Assembly (NCBI RefSeq): GCF_004005905.1
Contig: NZ_SACO01000004.1
Location: 248,001-312,000 of the forward strand
Source of the DNA: Novosphingobium umbonatum
Lineage (GTDB): Bacteria; Pseudomonadota; Alphaproteobacteria; Sphingomonadales; Sphingomonadaceae
DNA: 64,000 bases
Reading direction: 5' to 3'
Below, one piece after another: positions 53,244 to 62,642 of the stretch. The notes under the pieces are model-generated. The model was not told the origin of the DNA and did not search any database. It saw only the letters and a program-made list of their open reading frames with translations. The position numbers and the translations under genes are program-made. How positions within the stretch are numbered: position 1 is the stretch's first letter; every line of letters starts with the position of its first letter.

Positions 53244-54569
53244 CTATTTCCTCGCCACGCTCATCACCGCCAAACTCAACACCTCTACCCCGGTGCGGAT
53301 CGATGGCTCTGCCAGAGGGGCAAAGTAGGGTGAATGGTTGACCGGCACCGGCTTACCCTCCTCCTTCAACCTTTCCAGCAGCTTGGGATCGCTGCCGCCA
53401 ATGCTGAAGAACACAGAACGAGAAACACCCGCGTTGACAAATTCCGAATAATCCTCGCTCGCCGTCCATCCCGGCTTGAACTCCGGTTCCAGCGTTACCC
53501 GCCCAGCGCCCAAGGCCGATGTCAAAACCGTCGCAGAACTGGCCGCCAACGCGCTGTCATTCACCACGCTCTTGCCGCCCTGCCCATGGACAATATCGGG
53601 AGCGGGGGCATTGGACATGGCCGCCACGCCCTTGGCCGTGGTCACAATCCCGTCGAGCAGCACTTTACGCACATCGGCGTCGAAAGAACGCACCGTCAAT
53701 TGCAACACCGCATTGTCGGGGATGATATTGCCCACCGTTCCGGCATGAAAACTGCCCACGGTCACCACGCCGAATTTTTGCGGGTCCTTCTGGCGGCTGA
53801 TCACCGTTTGCACATCCTGCACAAAGCGGGCGCCCATCACGATCGGGTCAATGCTTTTGTCCGGCATCGATCCATGCGCGCCCTGCCCGTTGAACGTAAT
53901 GCGGAAAGAATCGGAATTGGAGGTCGCCACCCCCTGCTTGACCGACACCGCCCCCGCCACATCGGCGCCAACATGGGCAGCAAAGGCATAGTCGGGCTTG
54001 GGAAAGCGGGTGAACAGCCCATCAGCCAACATGCCCTGCGCCCCGCCGCCGCCTTCCTCGGCAGGCTGACCAATGAAGACCAGCGTACCCTTCCACTGCG
54101 ATTTTAGCGCGACCAGCGCCTGTGCCGTGCCCAGCCACCATGCCATATGCACATCATGGCCACAGGCATGCATGGTGGCGCTGACCTTGCCGCCGACCGT
54201 TTGCTGCGCGGTGCTGGCCCATGGCAGGCCGGTCTTTTCCTCCAAAGGCAGCGCATCCATCTCGGTCCGCACCAGCACCACCGGCCCCGCCCCATTGCGC
54301 AGCACGCCCACCACGCCGGTTTTGCCCACATGCTCGGTCACGTCAAAACCCAGCTTGCGCAGTTTCTCCGCTAGAATGGCAGCGGTGCGGACCTCTTGAA
54401 AGCCCACTTCGGGATGGCTGTGCAAATCCTTGTAAAGCGCTTCAAGTTCCGCCCAGTTCCGGTCCACCACACCGTCAATCTGCGCCTTGGCCGCCGCAGG
54501 TGCCAAGGCCGCCGCCTGCGCCGGGTTGGCGATCAAGGTGGATGCCAGAAGCAAGAAGGGAAAGCGCAT
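53244..54569 (-). CDS. exported M20-family amidohydrolase
   Basis: A 441-residue M20D amidohydrolase (aminoacylase/HipO group) with signal peptide (about residues 1-20). Metal ligands lie in MHACGHDVHM and GQPAEEGGGGA, and the dimerisation-domain motif AHGSMPDKSIDP and the terminal His in VNHSPYF are present. It cleaves N-acyl or amide bonds of amino-acid conjugates. It is 108 bp upstream of the GH3 gene on the same strand and could share its transcript. Confidence 0.88.
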   Translation of the reverse strand: MRFPFLLLASTLIANPAQAAALAPAAAKAQIDGVVDRNWAELEALYKDLHSHPEVGFQEVRTAAILAEKLRKLGFDVTEHVGKTGVVGVLRNGAGPVVLVRTEMDALPLEEKTGLPWASTAQQTVGGKVSATMHACGHDVHMAWWLGTAQALVALKSQWKGTLVFIGQPAEEGGGGAQGMLADGLFTRFPKPDYAFAAHVGADVAGAVSVKQGVATSNSDSFRITFNGQGAHGSMPDKSIDPIVMGARFVQDVQTVISRQKDPQKFGVVTVGSFHAGTVGNIIPDNAVLQLTVRSFDADVRKVLLDGIVTTAKGVAAMSNAPAPDIVHGQGGKSVVNDSALAASSATVLTSALGAGRVTLEPEFKPGWTASEDYSEFVNAGVSRSVFFSIGGSDPKLLERLKEEGKPVPVNHSPYFAPLAEPSIRTGVEVLSLAVMSVARK

Positions 54570-54756
54570 GAGTTAACTCCCGATGATACAAGGTCTTGGC
54601 ACGCAAGGCGCGATAGCGGCAGATTTGCACAATCCATCAGGCAAGGCCATCAGCAGATTGCCCCATGCTGACCCAAAGGAACCCCGCCTTACCCTAGGGG
54701 CAACTCTTAGGTGCCTGCTGAGATTTCGCTCAAACCCTATGGTTAAAAGCGGAATA

Positions 54757-56367
54757 ATGTTTTTGCCAAAGGGTCGCCACCAAAGGACGCAAAGCACCGC
54801 CACGCCTCGTGGTGGACGCTCTTTTGCGCCTGCGTCATGGCTTGTGAGAATTTGGCCCCGATTGTGGCATGATGCGCGCGGTAATGTGCTGATGATGTGC
54901 GGCTTCATTCTGGTGCCGCTGATCTTCGCCATTGGCTTTGGCATAGATTACAGCCGCGCCATGCGTTTGCAGACCATCCTCAACGCCGCCGCCGATTCCG
55001 CCGCGCTGAGCGCGGTGAGCAACACGGCCATGGCGGGCACGACACAGGCGGCGCAAACCACCGCCATCAATATGTTCAAGGCACAGGTCACCGGCCTGAC
55101 CGGACTGGTGTTTGACAGCAGCACCGACATAACGGTCACCATCACCACCACATCCTCGGCCTCCTCGGCCTCGGTGCGGACCGCAACGGTGGCATGGCGG
55201 GCCAAATCGACCAACTTGTTTTCCAGCATTCTCAAATCCGGCTCTTTGGCCATTGCGGGCACCGCCAAGGCCGCAGCCTCCAAGGCGCCCTATATCAATT
55301 ATTACCTGTTGCTGGACATCAGCCCCTCCATGCTGTTGCCCACCACCACAGCGGGCATGGACGCCCTGCGCAACGCGACCAAGGCGCGTTCCAATTCCCC
55401 CTATGGCTGCACCTTTGCCTGCCACACATCCACCGCGCATAATAATAACATTTATATCCAGAACACCGCAGGGCAGGACATCTGGCTGGACAGTTCGAAC
55501 AATGCGTGGCCGGTTTCCAGTATTCAGAACGGCTATGTTTACAGCAGTTCCTATCGCAACGGCTCGCAGCCTGTCGGCGCATTCAGCAGCGGCGTCTATG
55601 CCGACACCCATTGGTTATCGCGCAATTATTCCAGCCTTTATGGCGGTTCGGTCAGCATTCCCCTGCGCATCGACGCCGAGACCGAAGCCTCGCGCGATTT
55701 GATCGAGACCGCCCAATCCTACGCCGCCAGCAACAATGTCACCTATAAAATGCAAATCTTCAGCTTTGACTGGCCGCGTCAAAATGAAAACGTTCCGGTT
55801 CGGGCCGTTACATCATCCATGGCAGACGTCAATTCGATGAGCAGGTCATCCGTTCCCGACCTTTATACACAACAGGTGCGATGGTATTCCAATTTTTGCC
55901 CCGGACAAAACTACTGCATCAACGATGAAGCATCCCAATTCACGACGACACTATCCTTGGCGAAAAGCTATATCCCGACCGCCGGTGACGGAACCACGTC
56001 AGCAAAGGCTAAGCAAGTTCTGCTGATCATCACTGATGGTATGCTGGATGAGTCGCGTAATGGATCGCGCTATGTTGGCGAAATGCATGCCGATACGTTG
56101 ACGCAATGCAGCGCGATCAAAGCCAAAGGCGTGATGATCGGCGTGCTTTACACCACTTATGATTCGGCCACCCTTACCGGCGATTCGTGGTCAACCTCGG
56201 TTGTGGCCCCGCGCATCCCCTATGTCGCCCCTGCGCTCAAATCCTGCGCCTCCACCACCTCGTCTGGCGAGGTCATGTTTTACGAGGTGGGGGCCAATGG
56301 CGATATTTCCGCCGCGCTTGCCTCGCTGTTTGCCATGACCATGCAATCGGCACGCCTGACCCAATAA
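54757..56367 (+). CDS. TadG-like vWA pilus-assembly protein
   Basis: A protein of about 536 residues. A membrane segment at about residues 40-62 (MMCGFILVPLIFAIGFGIDYSRAM) and the following LQTILNAAADSAALSAV are the TadG/TadE-like signature of Flp pilus assembly. A von Willebrand A domain follows, with the metal site YLLLDISPSMLLP (D-x-S-x-S) and LLIITDGMLDE. No other Tad gene is present, so it is an orphan. The start is uncertain: the ATG at 54757 has AGCGGA before it, while one at 54739 is also possible. Confidence 0.75.
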   Translation: MFLPKGRHQRTQSTATPRGGRSFAPASWLVRIWPRLWHDARGNVLMMCGFILVPLIFAIGFGIDYSRAMRLQTILNAAADSAALSAVSNTAMAGTTQAAQTTAINMFKAQVTGLTGLVFDSSTDITVTITTTSSASSASVRTATVAWRAKSTNLFSSILKSGSLAIAGTAKAAASKAPYINYYLLLDISPSMLLPTTTAGMDALRNATKARSNSPYGCTFACHTSTAHNNNIYIQNTAGQDIWLDSSNNAWPVSSIQNGYVYSSSYRNGSQPVGAFSSGVYADTHWLSRNYSSLYGGSVSIPLRIDAETEASRDLIETAQSYAASNNVTYKMQIFSFDWPRQNENVPVRAVTSSMADVNSMSRSSVPDLYTQQVRWYSNFCPGQNYCINDEASQFTTTLSLAKSYIPTAGDGTTSAKAKQVLLIITDGMLDESRNGSRYVGEMHADTLTQCSAIKAKGVMIGVLYTTYDSATLTGDSWSTSVVAPRIPYVAPALKSCASTTSSGEVMFYEVGANGDISAALASLFAMTMQSARLTQ

Positions 56368-56471
56368 ACGCAAAGCCGATTTTCAATCTGAGGCTGGGCA
56401 GAAACGATCGGTCGGCATAGGGATGCAGGCCCTAAACACCTGCGCCAGCCTTACAGCCAAAAGGAATTCCC

Positions 56472-58028
56472 ATGGATGGTCTCTCTTTGATCGGTGCCCG
56501 CCGCGTAGCGGGCAGCGCCATTTTCCACGGCATCGAAGCCGCCACCGGCGCGCCCTTGCCCGGCGATTTCTCGGTCACCCCGCCCGAAGCTTTGGCGCAG
56601 GCCTGTGAACTGGCAAGCGAGGGTTTTGATGCTTACCGCGAAACCACGCCCGAACAACGCGCCACTTTCCTTGAAACCATCGCCACCGCCATCGAGGCCC
56701 GCGCCGAAGCGATCATCGCCCGCGCCATGCTGGAAAGTGGCCTGCCACAGGGTCGTTTGACGGGCGAATTGGCCCGCACCACGGGCCAATTGCGCCTGTT
56801 TGCCAAAGTTCTGAGTGAAGGCGTATGGGCCGGTGTCATCATCGAACCCGCCCTGCCCGAACGCCAGCCCCTGCCCCGCCCCGACCTGCGCAGCCGCCAG
56901 ATTGCAGTCGGCCCCGTCGCGGTGTTCGGCGCGTCCAACTTCCCGCTGGCCTTCAGCGTGGCGGGCGGTGACACGGCCTCTGCCTTGGCCGCTGGCTGCC
57001 CCGTGGTGGTCAAGGCCCATCCCGCCCATCCCGGCACCTCGCTGCTCGTGGGTGAGGCGATTGCCGAAGCGGTCGCCACTTGCGGCCTGCCCGAAGGCGT
57101 GTTCAGCATGGTGCAAGGCCCCGATCACGCTTTGGGAACTGCGCTGGTGGCCAATCCCCATATCAAGGCAGTGGGCTTCACCGGATCGCGTGGCGGTGGC
57201 ATGGCCTTGATGGCCGTGGCCGCAGCGCGCCCCGAGCCGATCCCCGTCTATGCCGAAATGAGCAGCATCAACCCCGTCATCCTCGCCCCCGCCGCCTTGG
57301 CCGACAAGGGCGAGGCGCTGGCCAAGGCCTTTGTCGGCTCGCTCAGCCTGTTTGCCGGTCAGTTCTGCACCAACCCCGGCCTCGTGCTGGCACTCGAAGG
57401 GCCCGAGCTTGACCAGTTCCTGACCCATGCCGCGCAGGCCTTGGCGCAAGTGCCCGCGCAGGTGATGCTGACCGGCGGCATTGCCAAGGCCTATCAGCAA
57501 GGCATCGCCACGCTGCAAAGCCAGAGCGGCGTCGAAGTCTTGGCCACTGGCGTCGAGAGCGGCGGGACGGTCGAAGGCGCGGCTAGCTTGCTGGCGGTCG
57601 CTGCCTCCGCCCTGCTGGCCAACCCTGCGCTGACCCATGAAGTCTTCGGCCCCTCCTCGCTGGTGGTGCGCTGCCGCGATACGGCGGAAATGCTTGCCGT
57701 GCTGGAAGGTCTGGAAGGGCAATTGACCGCCACGCTGCATATTGTCGAGGCCGATTATCCCCTCGCCGCCAGCCTGATGCCTGTGCTGGAACGCAAGGTG
57801 GGGCGCATTCTGGCCAATGGTTGGCCCACCGGCGTGGAAGTCAGCCGTTCCATGGTCCATGGCGGCCCCTTCCCCGCTACCAGCGACCCGCGCACAACCT
57901 CGGTAGGCGCCATGGCCATCCATCGCTTCCTGCGTCCGGTATGCTATCAGGCGCTGCCCGATGCGTTGTTGCCCGCCGCCTTGCAAGCGGGCAACCCGCT
58001 CAACCTACCCCGCCACCAGTTCGACTGA
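56472..58028 (+). CDS. 2-ketoglutarate semialdehyde dehydrogenase
   Basis: A 518-residue NAD(P)-dependent aldehyde dehydrogenase. The catalytic Cys is in FAGQFCTNPGLVL, the general-base Glu in YAEMSSINPVIL, and the nucleotide loop FTGSRGGGMAL. This combination is typical of ketoglutarate semialdehyde dehydrogenases, which finish non-phosphorylative routes for arabinose, xylose, glucarate or hydroxyproline. The upstream dehydratase genes are not in the window. Its 3' end overlaps the convergent LysR gene by 24 bp. Confidence 0.85.
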   Translation: MDGLSLIGARRVAGSAIFHGIEAATGAPLPGDFSVTPPEALAQACELASEGFDAYRETTPEQRATFLETIATAIEARAEAIIARAMLESGLPQGRLTGELARTTGQLRLFAKVLSEGVWAGVIIEPALPERQPLPRPDLRSRQIAVGPVAVFGASNFPLAFSVAGGDTASALAAGCPVVVKAHPAHPGTSLLVGEAIAEAVATCGLPEGVFSMVQGPDHALGTALVANPHIKAVGFTGSRGGGMALMAVAAARPEPIPVYAEMSSINPVILAPAALADKGEALAKAFVGSLSLFAGQFCTNPGLVLALEGPELDQFLTHAAQALAQVPAQVMLTGGIAKAYQQGIATLQSQSGVEVLATGVESGGTVEGAASLLAVAASALLANPALTHEVFGPSSLVVRCRDTAEMLAVLEGLEGQLTATLHIVEADYPLAASLMPVLERKVGRILANGWPTGVEVSRSMVHGGPFPATSDPRTTSVGAMAIHRFLRPVCYQALPDALLPAALQAGNPLNLPRHQFD

Positions 58029-59249
58029 ACGCGTCGTCCGCGAGGCGGCCATCTTCTCGTGGATAATCTGGATAAATTCCGCGTGGGCGCGGGTGGGCAA
58101 CCACCCCGCCCGCGTGGTGATCCCGATCGAGGGCACCGGCGAAATCGGGCCAAAGGGCAAAGCCGCCATGCCTTCGCCTTCATGCTGCAATTCATAGGAT
58201 GTCATCAGGGTCAGCCGGTCACTGGCCAACAGCAATTGTTTGATGATAGGCAAGGCCGTGGTCGCCACCGGCTTGCGAATTTCCTCATGGCCGGGGAACA
58301 ATTGCTCGAAACAGGCGCGGCGGCTTGAACCGGGTGCGCCCACCAGCCATTCGCAATCCACCAGATCCTCGGCGCTGACCTTGTCCTGACGCAGCAAGGG
58401 ATGTCCTTTACGCGCCACCACCGAATAGGGTGTGCGGGTCAGGGCCGCGCAATCAAGGTCATCGGCAGCCTCCAGAGGCACCAGACCCACCACGAAATCC
58501 ACATCACCGGCCCGCAGGCGCTTGAGCATTTCGGCCGCGCTTTCATTGCGCACCAGCACCTGCGCGCGCGGTTCGCGCAGCAGATAATCCTCCAGCACCG
58601 AGGCCAGCAGCACATTGCCGCCCAAAGGCATGGCGCCCACGGTAATCGGCGTTACCTCGCTGCCATGTTCGGCGCCCAGTTCGCGGATGCCCCATTCGAT
58701 CTCTTGCAGGCTCAGCTTGAACCGGCGGCCCAATTCCATCGCGTCCACCGTGGGCACCGTGCCCGCCGCCGTGCGATAGAACAGGCTCTTGCGCATATTG
58801 CTTTCCAGATCACGCGCGGCGCGCTGCAAAGTGGCAGGCGACAGGCCCAGAACCTGCGCGGCAGGGGCAATATTGCCCGCCTCGACAATCGCGATCAGCG
58901 CGCGCACCTGCGAGCGCAACAGGCGGCCTGCAACAGCCCGCGCGCCGCCCTCGCCACCTTCTACGCCAAAGGCCACCAAAGCCTCCTCAAACTGGGCGAG
59001 GAAGCGCGAGACGCGGCGGTAGAACACCTCGCCATCATGGTTGAGATAGGAGCCGCTGGCGCGCCTTTCCACCAGCCTTGCGCCAACCAGTTCCTCCAGC
59101 TTGGAGAGTGATTGAGTTACCGCCGGTTGTGATAAGTTACAGTCTTCTGAAGCACGGCGCACACTCTGGAGTCGGCCGATGCTCTCGAACAGTTTCAACT
59201 GCCGGAAACTGATAGCATCTACGTTGGAAATACGGCTATTTTTCGCCAT
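58005..59249 (-). CDS. LysR regulator with two HTH domains
   Basis: A 414-residue LysR-type protein, about 110 residues longer than usual. The first helix-turn-helix is at residues 13-72 (SVRRASEDCNLSQPAVTQSL). A second LysR-like helix-turn-helix occupies residues 113-172 (GNIAPAAQVLGLSPATLQRA, then RDLESNMRKSLFYRT). The effector domain starts at about residue 190. The duplication explains the length. It is divergent from the decarboxylase-like operon at 59506, its likely target, with 256 bp between. Confidence 0.87.
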   Translation of the reverse strand: MAKNSRISNVDAISFRQLKLFESIGRLQSVRRASEDCNLSQPAVTQSLSKLEELVGARLVERRASGSYLNHDGEVFYRRVSRFLAQFEEALVAFGVEGGEGGARAVAGRLLRSQVRALIAIVEAGNIAPAAQVLGLSPATLQRAARDLESNMRKSLFYRTAAGTVPTVDAMELGRRFKLSLQEIEWGIRELGAEHGSEVTPITVGAMPLGGNVLLASVLEDYLLREPRAQVLVRNESAAEMLKRLRAGDVDFVVGLVPLEAADDLDCAALTRTPYSVVARKGHPLLRQDKVSAEDLVDCEWLVGAPGSSRRACFEQLFPGHEEIRKPVATTALPIIKQLLLASDRLTLMTSYELQHEGEGMAALPFGPISPVPSIGITTRAGWLPTRAHAEFIQIIHEKMAASRTTRSVELVAG

Positions 59250-59505
59250 TTATTGTCACCTTGGCAACCCTCGTCCGTGGCCCTACTTATCTCTATCGAA
59301 AACACATTTCCAGTGGCAATTGCGATACAGTTGCAAAACATCTTTTGAATAGCCCGTAAATCCGCTTGCCCGCCTGCATCGGCAAACCGCAAGGCAAGGT
59401 CTATTCAAAGCGTGTCGCAAGCCTTTGGTATGTGGGCGCGGCCATTGACGATGGGCCCCTGCGCGCAAAGAGATGCAGCGCGTTCCAAGCTTGGGGAGAG
59501 ATCCA

Positions 59506-60492
59506 GTGTCCAAACTGAAACTGAAAATTGCCATTTCGACGGAGCATCCGCATACGGCGGCGATCCGTTCGGGCGAAATCGAAATCGAGGGCGTCGAGCC
59601 CGAATTCATTGTCACCAAGCCGCAGATCGGCGCTTTCCGCCGCATGGTCCGCGATCTGGCCTTTGACGTTTGCGAAATCGCGCCCACCACCTACATCATT
59701 GCTCGAGCCTATGGTAAGCCTTTCAAGGCGCTGCCGATTTTCGTCGTCCGCCGCTTCCACCATTCGGGCCTGCTGGTGCGCCCCGATGCGGGCATCACCA
59801 GCCCCAAGGATCTGGAAGGCAAGCAATGCGGCGTGCGCGCCTACTCCGTCACCACCGGCGTTTGGACGCGCCAAGTGTTGATCGACGAATTCGGCGTCGA
59901 CAACAACAAGATCACCTGGTGGGTGGATGATGAAGAGCATGTGCAGGAGTTGAACCTGCCCGCCAATGTCAAGCATGTCCCCGCTGGCGACAGTCTGGCC
60001 GATATGATGGCGCGCGGCGATATCATCGCCGGTTTCGAAGGCGCGGCAGGCATTGGCCGCACCGGCGCGCCGACCGGCGGTTGGCAGGAAGTGGAAACCA
60101 ACTATCCCGACCTGTTCCCCAATGCGGTCGAACTGGAAACGGAATATTACGCCCGCACCAAGGTTTATCCGATGCATGGCACGATTGTGGTCAAGGATTC
60201 GGTGCTGGAGGAACATCCCTGGGTGGCCAAGTCGCTCAACGATGCCTTTACCAAGGCCAAGGACCTGTGGCTGGAAAAGATGCATTCGGGCGAGGATAGC
60301 AGCAAGGTTGCCTTGAAGTACAAGGCGCTGACCCAGATCGTCGGCCATGACCCGCTGCCCTATGGCATCGAGGAAAACCGCGCCACGATCGAAGCTCTGG
60401 AAAAGACCGCTTTCGATCAAGGGCTGATCCCGCGCCGCATGAGCATGGACGAATTGTTCGTTGACCCGAGCAAGGTCAGCCAGACCGCCTGA
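59506..60492 (+). CDS. 4,5-dihydroxyphthalate decarboxylase-like protein
   Basis: A 328-residue protein of the periplasmic-binding-protein fold but without a signal peptide. KLKIAIST at the start, then RSGEIEIEGVEPEF and later ITSPKDLEGKQCGVRAYSVTTGVWTRQVL and ITWWVDD match 4,5-dihydroxyphthalate decarboxylases, cytoplasmic enzymes built on this fold. It would turn 4,5-dihydroxyphthalate, or a related dicarboxylic aromatic, into protocatechuate. The GTG at 59506 follows GGGGAGAG at six bases. It heads a cluster with LigJ-like and LigI-like enzymes. Confidence 0.78.
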   Translation: MSKLKLKIAISTEHPHTAAIRSGEIEIEGVEPEFIVTKPQIGAFRRMVRDLAFDVCEIAPTTYIIARAYGKPFKALPIFVVRRFHHSGLLVRPDAGITSPKDLEGKQCGVRAYSVTTGVWTRQVLIDEFGVDNNKITWWVDDEEHVQELNLPANVKHVPAGDSLADMMARGDIIAGFEGAAGIGRTGAPTGGWQEVETNYPDLFPNAVELETEYYARTKVYPMHGTIVVKDSVLEEHPWVAKSLNDAFTKAKDLWLEKMHSGEDSSKVALKYKALTQIVGHDPLPYGIEENRATIEALEKTAFDQGLIPRRMSMDELFVDPSKVSQTA

Positions 60493-60517
60493 CCATCGCA
60501 ATTTCAATACCCCACCT

Positions 60518-60560
60518 GCGCCATGGCAAGCTCTCAAGCCCTTGCCGTGGCGCTTTTCTT
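60518..60560 (+). terminator. rho-independent terminator
   Basis: A 13-bp stem with one G-U pair (60518-60530 with 60541-60553) is followed by TTTTCTTT. It closes the decarboxylase-like gene, so the downstream amidohydrolases probably have their own promoter in 60561-60719. Confidence 0.82.
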
Positions 60561-60719
60561 TGGGGCTTCGCCCGCGTTCGTACCCATGGCCCCCACCCCT
60601 TGCCTGCGATCAAGTCTTATCCATCGCGACCCAGAATCAATGTCCGCAAAGCCGCCGTCCGGCCTAGGATCAGGGCAACCTTGTAAAACACGCTGGGGCG
60701 ATGCCCCACGGGAGATAGC

Positions 60720-61745
60720 ATGATCATCGATTGCCACGGCCATTTCACGACCGTCCCCAAGTCCTTCCGCGATTTCCGTGCCGCGCAGGTTGCCAATGCC
60801 GAAACTCCTGCCAGCGCCCCGCCTTTGTCGGCGGCCCATGTGTCGGATGATGAAATCCGCGAAGGCGTTGGCAATGGCCAGTTAAAGCTGCAACAGGAGC
60901 GCGGTTCGGACATCACCCTGTTCTCGCCCATCGCGGGCCTGATGAGCCACCATCTGGGCAATGAGCGCACCAGTCTGGAATGGGCAACGATCAGCAATGA
61001 TCTGGTTCGCCGCGTGTGCGATATCTATCCCGACAATTTCGTTCCGGTGGGCATGTTGCCGCAATCGCCCTATGCCCCGCCGAAGAATTCGGTTCCCGAA
61101 CTGAAGCGCATCGTTAACGAGCTGGGCTTTGTCGGCGTGAATGTGAACCCCGACCCGACCGGTGGTTACTGGACCGGCAAGCCCTTCACCGACAAGGAAT
61201 GGTATCCCCTGTTCGAAGCCCTGTGCGAGCTGGACGTGCCCGCGATGGTGCATGTCGCCGCCAGCTGCAACCCCAATTTCCACGGCACGGGCGCGCATTA
61301 TCTCAATGCTGACACCAGCGTGTTCATGCAGATCCTGCAATCGAACCTGTTTCAGGATTTCCCCACTTTGCGTCTGGTTATCCCGCATGGTGGCGGCGCT
61401 GTGCCTTATCACTGGGGCCGCTATCGCGGCATGAGCCTTGAAATGATGGACCGTCCGCTCGAAGGGCTGCTGGACAATATTTTCTTCGACACCTGCGTCT
61501 ATCACCACCCCGGCGTGGAACTGCTGACCAAGGTGGTCCCCACCTCCAACGTGCTGTTCGGCAGCGAAATGATCGGCGCCGTGCGCGGCAAGGACCCCTG
61601 CACCGGCCATTATTTCGACGATACCAAGCGCTATGTCGACGCCTGCGAGGCGCTGAGCGAAGCCGATCGTCACGCCATTTACGAAGGCAATGCCCGCCGC
61701 GTCTATCCGCGTCTGGACGCCCATCTGAAGGCCAAAGGCCTCTAA
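60720..61745 (+). CDS. LigJ-like amidohydrolase
   Basis: A 341-residue metal-dependent hydrolase/lyase of the amidohydrolase-2 family, the exact length of LigJ (4-oxalomesaconate hydratase) of Sphingobium. Metal-binding H6 and H8 lie in IIDCHGHF. Further landmarks are VVNVNPDP-like VNVNPDPTGGYW, VIPHGGGAVPYHWGRY and FGSEMIGAVRGKDPCTGHYFD. The HGGGA and GSE...DPxTG motifs follow LigJ. It may hydrate an oxalomesaconate-type intermediate of the protocatechuate or gallate 4,5-cleavage route. GGGAGATAG precedes the ATG. Confidence 0.8.
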   Translation: MIIDCHGHFTTVPKSFRDFRAAQVANAETPASAPPLSAAHVSDDEIREGVGNGQLKLQQERGSDITLFSPIAGLMSHHLGNERTSLEWATISNDLVRRVCDIYPDNFVPVGMLPQSPYAPPKNSVPELKRIVNELGFVGVNVNPDPTGGYWTGKPFTDKEWYPLFEALCELDVPAMVHVAASCNPNFHGTGAHYLNADTSVFMQILQSNLFQDFPTLRLVIPHGGGAVPYHWGRYRGMSLEMMDRPLEGLLDNIFFDTCVYHHPGVELLTKVVPTSNVLFGSEMIGAVRGKDPCTGHYFDDTKRYVDACEALSEADRHAIYEGNARRVYPRLDAHLKAKGL

Positions 61746-61763
61746 CCTTTCCGGAGAGAATGC

Positions 61764-62612
61764 ATGAGCATTATCGACATCCATCCGCATATCATCTCGG
61801 ATGACGAGACCCGCTATCCCCCTGCGCCTTTGTTTGGCAAGCGTTCGGAATGGTCGCAGGAACGCCCCAACACCGTCGAAGCGTTGATCGCGGCGATGGA
61901 CGATGCCGGTGTCGCCAAGGCGGCGGTGGTTCACTCCTCCACCACCTATGGTTTTGACAATTCCTATGTGGTGGATGGCTGCAACGCCTATGCCGATCGT
62001 CTGCTGGCGGTGGGCAGCGTGGATGTGGCCGCACCCGATGCGGTGGCCACGATCAAGGATTGGGCCGCCAAGGGGCTGAAAGGCCTGCGCATCTTCACCG
62101 GCGGGTCGACCAAGGATTTCGACCCCACCGAGCTGGAGAACCCTGCCGCCTATCCGGCGTGGGAATTGTTGGGGGAACTGGGCATTCCCATGTGCATCCA
62201 GACCGGCCCCATCGGCCTGCCGCAGGTGCGCGATCTGGCCACCCGCTTTGCCAATGTGAACATCATCCTTGACCATCTGGGTCGCCCCGATGTGCTGGAT
62301 GGCCCCCCTTATGCCAATGCGCAAAGCCTGTGGGACATGGCCGATCTGAGCAATGTCTATATGAAGCTGACCCCGCGCATCATGGGCGATGTGAAGAAGG
62401 GCGAGGCCCGCCCCGAAACCTTCTTCCCCAAGGTGGTTGAAACCTTTGGCGCCGATCGTCTGGCTTGGGGTTCAAACTTCCCCACCTCGCCGGGCACTTT
62501 GGCCGAAATTCTGGCCACCGCGCAGGATCGTTTGGCCTGCCTGTCGAATGAAGACCGCGCGTGGATCTTTGGCAAGACCGCGCAGAAGCTTTATCCCGAT
62601 CTGGCCGATTAA
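61764..62612 (+). CDS. LigI-like amidohydrolase (pyrone lactonase type)
   Basis: A 282-residue amidohydrolase-2 TIM barrel. The metal-site start is IIDIHPHIIS (H7, H9); the barrel end is DRLAWGSNFPTSPGTL. It resembles 2-pyrone-4,6-dicarboxylate lactonase LigI and related lactonases: FTGG, LDHLGRPD and YMKLTPRIMG match family landmarks. It follows the LigJ-like gene by 18 bp. Together they would open and hydrate a cyclic intermediate of aromatic acid degradation. Assignment to LigI itself is not certain. Confidence 0.77.
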   Translation: MSIIDIHPHIISDDETRYPPAPLFGKRSEWSQERPNTVEALIAAMDDAGVAKAAVVHSSTTYGFDNSYVVDGCNAYADRLLAVGSVDVAAPDAVATIKDWAAKGLKGLRIFTGGSTKDFDPTELENPAAYPAWELLGELGIPMCIQTGPIGLPQVRDLATRFANVNIILDHLGRPDVLDGPPYANAQSLWDMADLSNVYMKLTPRIMGDVKKGEARPETFFPKVVETFGADRLAWGSNFPTSPGTLAEILATAQDRLACLSNEDRAWIFGKTAQKLYPDLAD

Positions 62613-62642
62613 TAGCAAGAATAACTGTTCGAGAGGTCCTGC

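Noticed and set aside
59506..60492. ABC-transporter substrate-binding protein
   Set aside because: The fold fits, but there is no signal peptide and no ABC permease or ATPase nearby; the decarboxylase branch of this fold explains it better.
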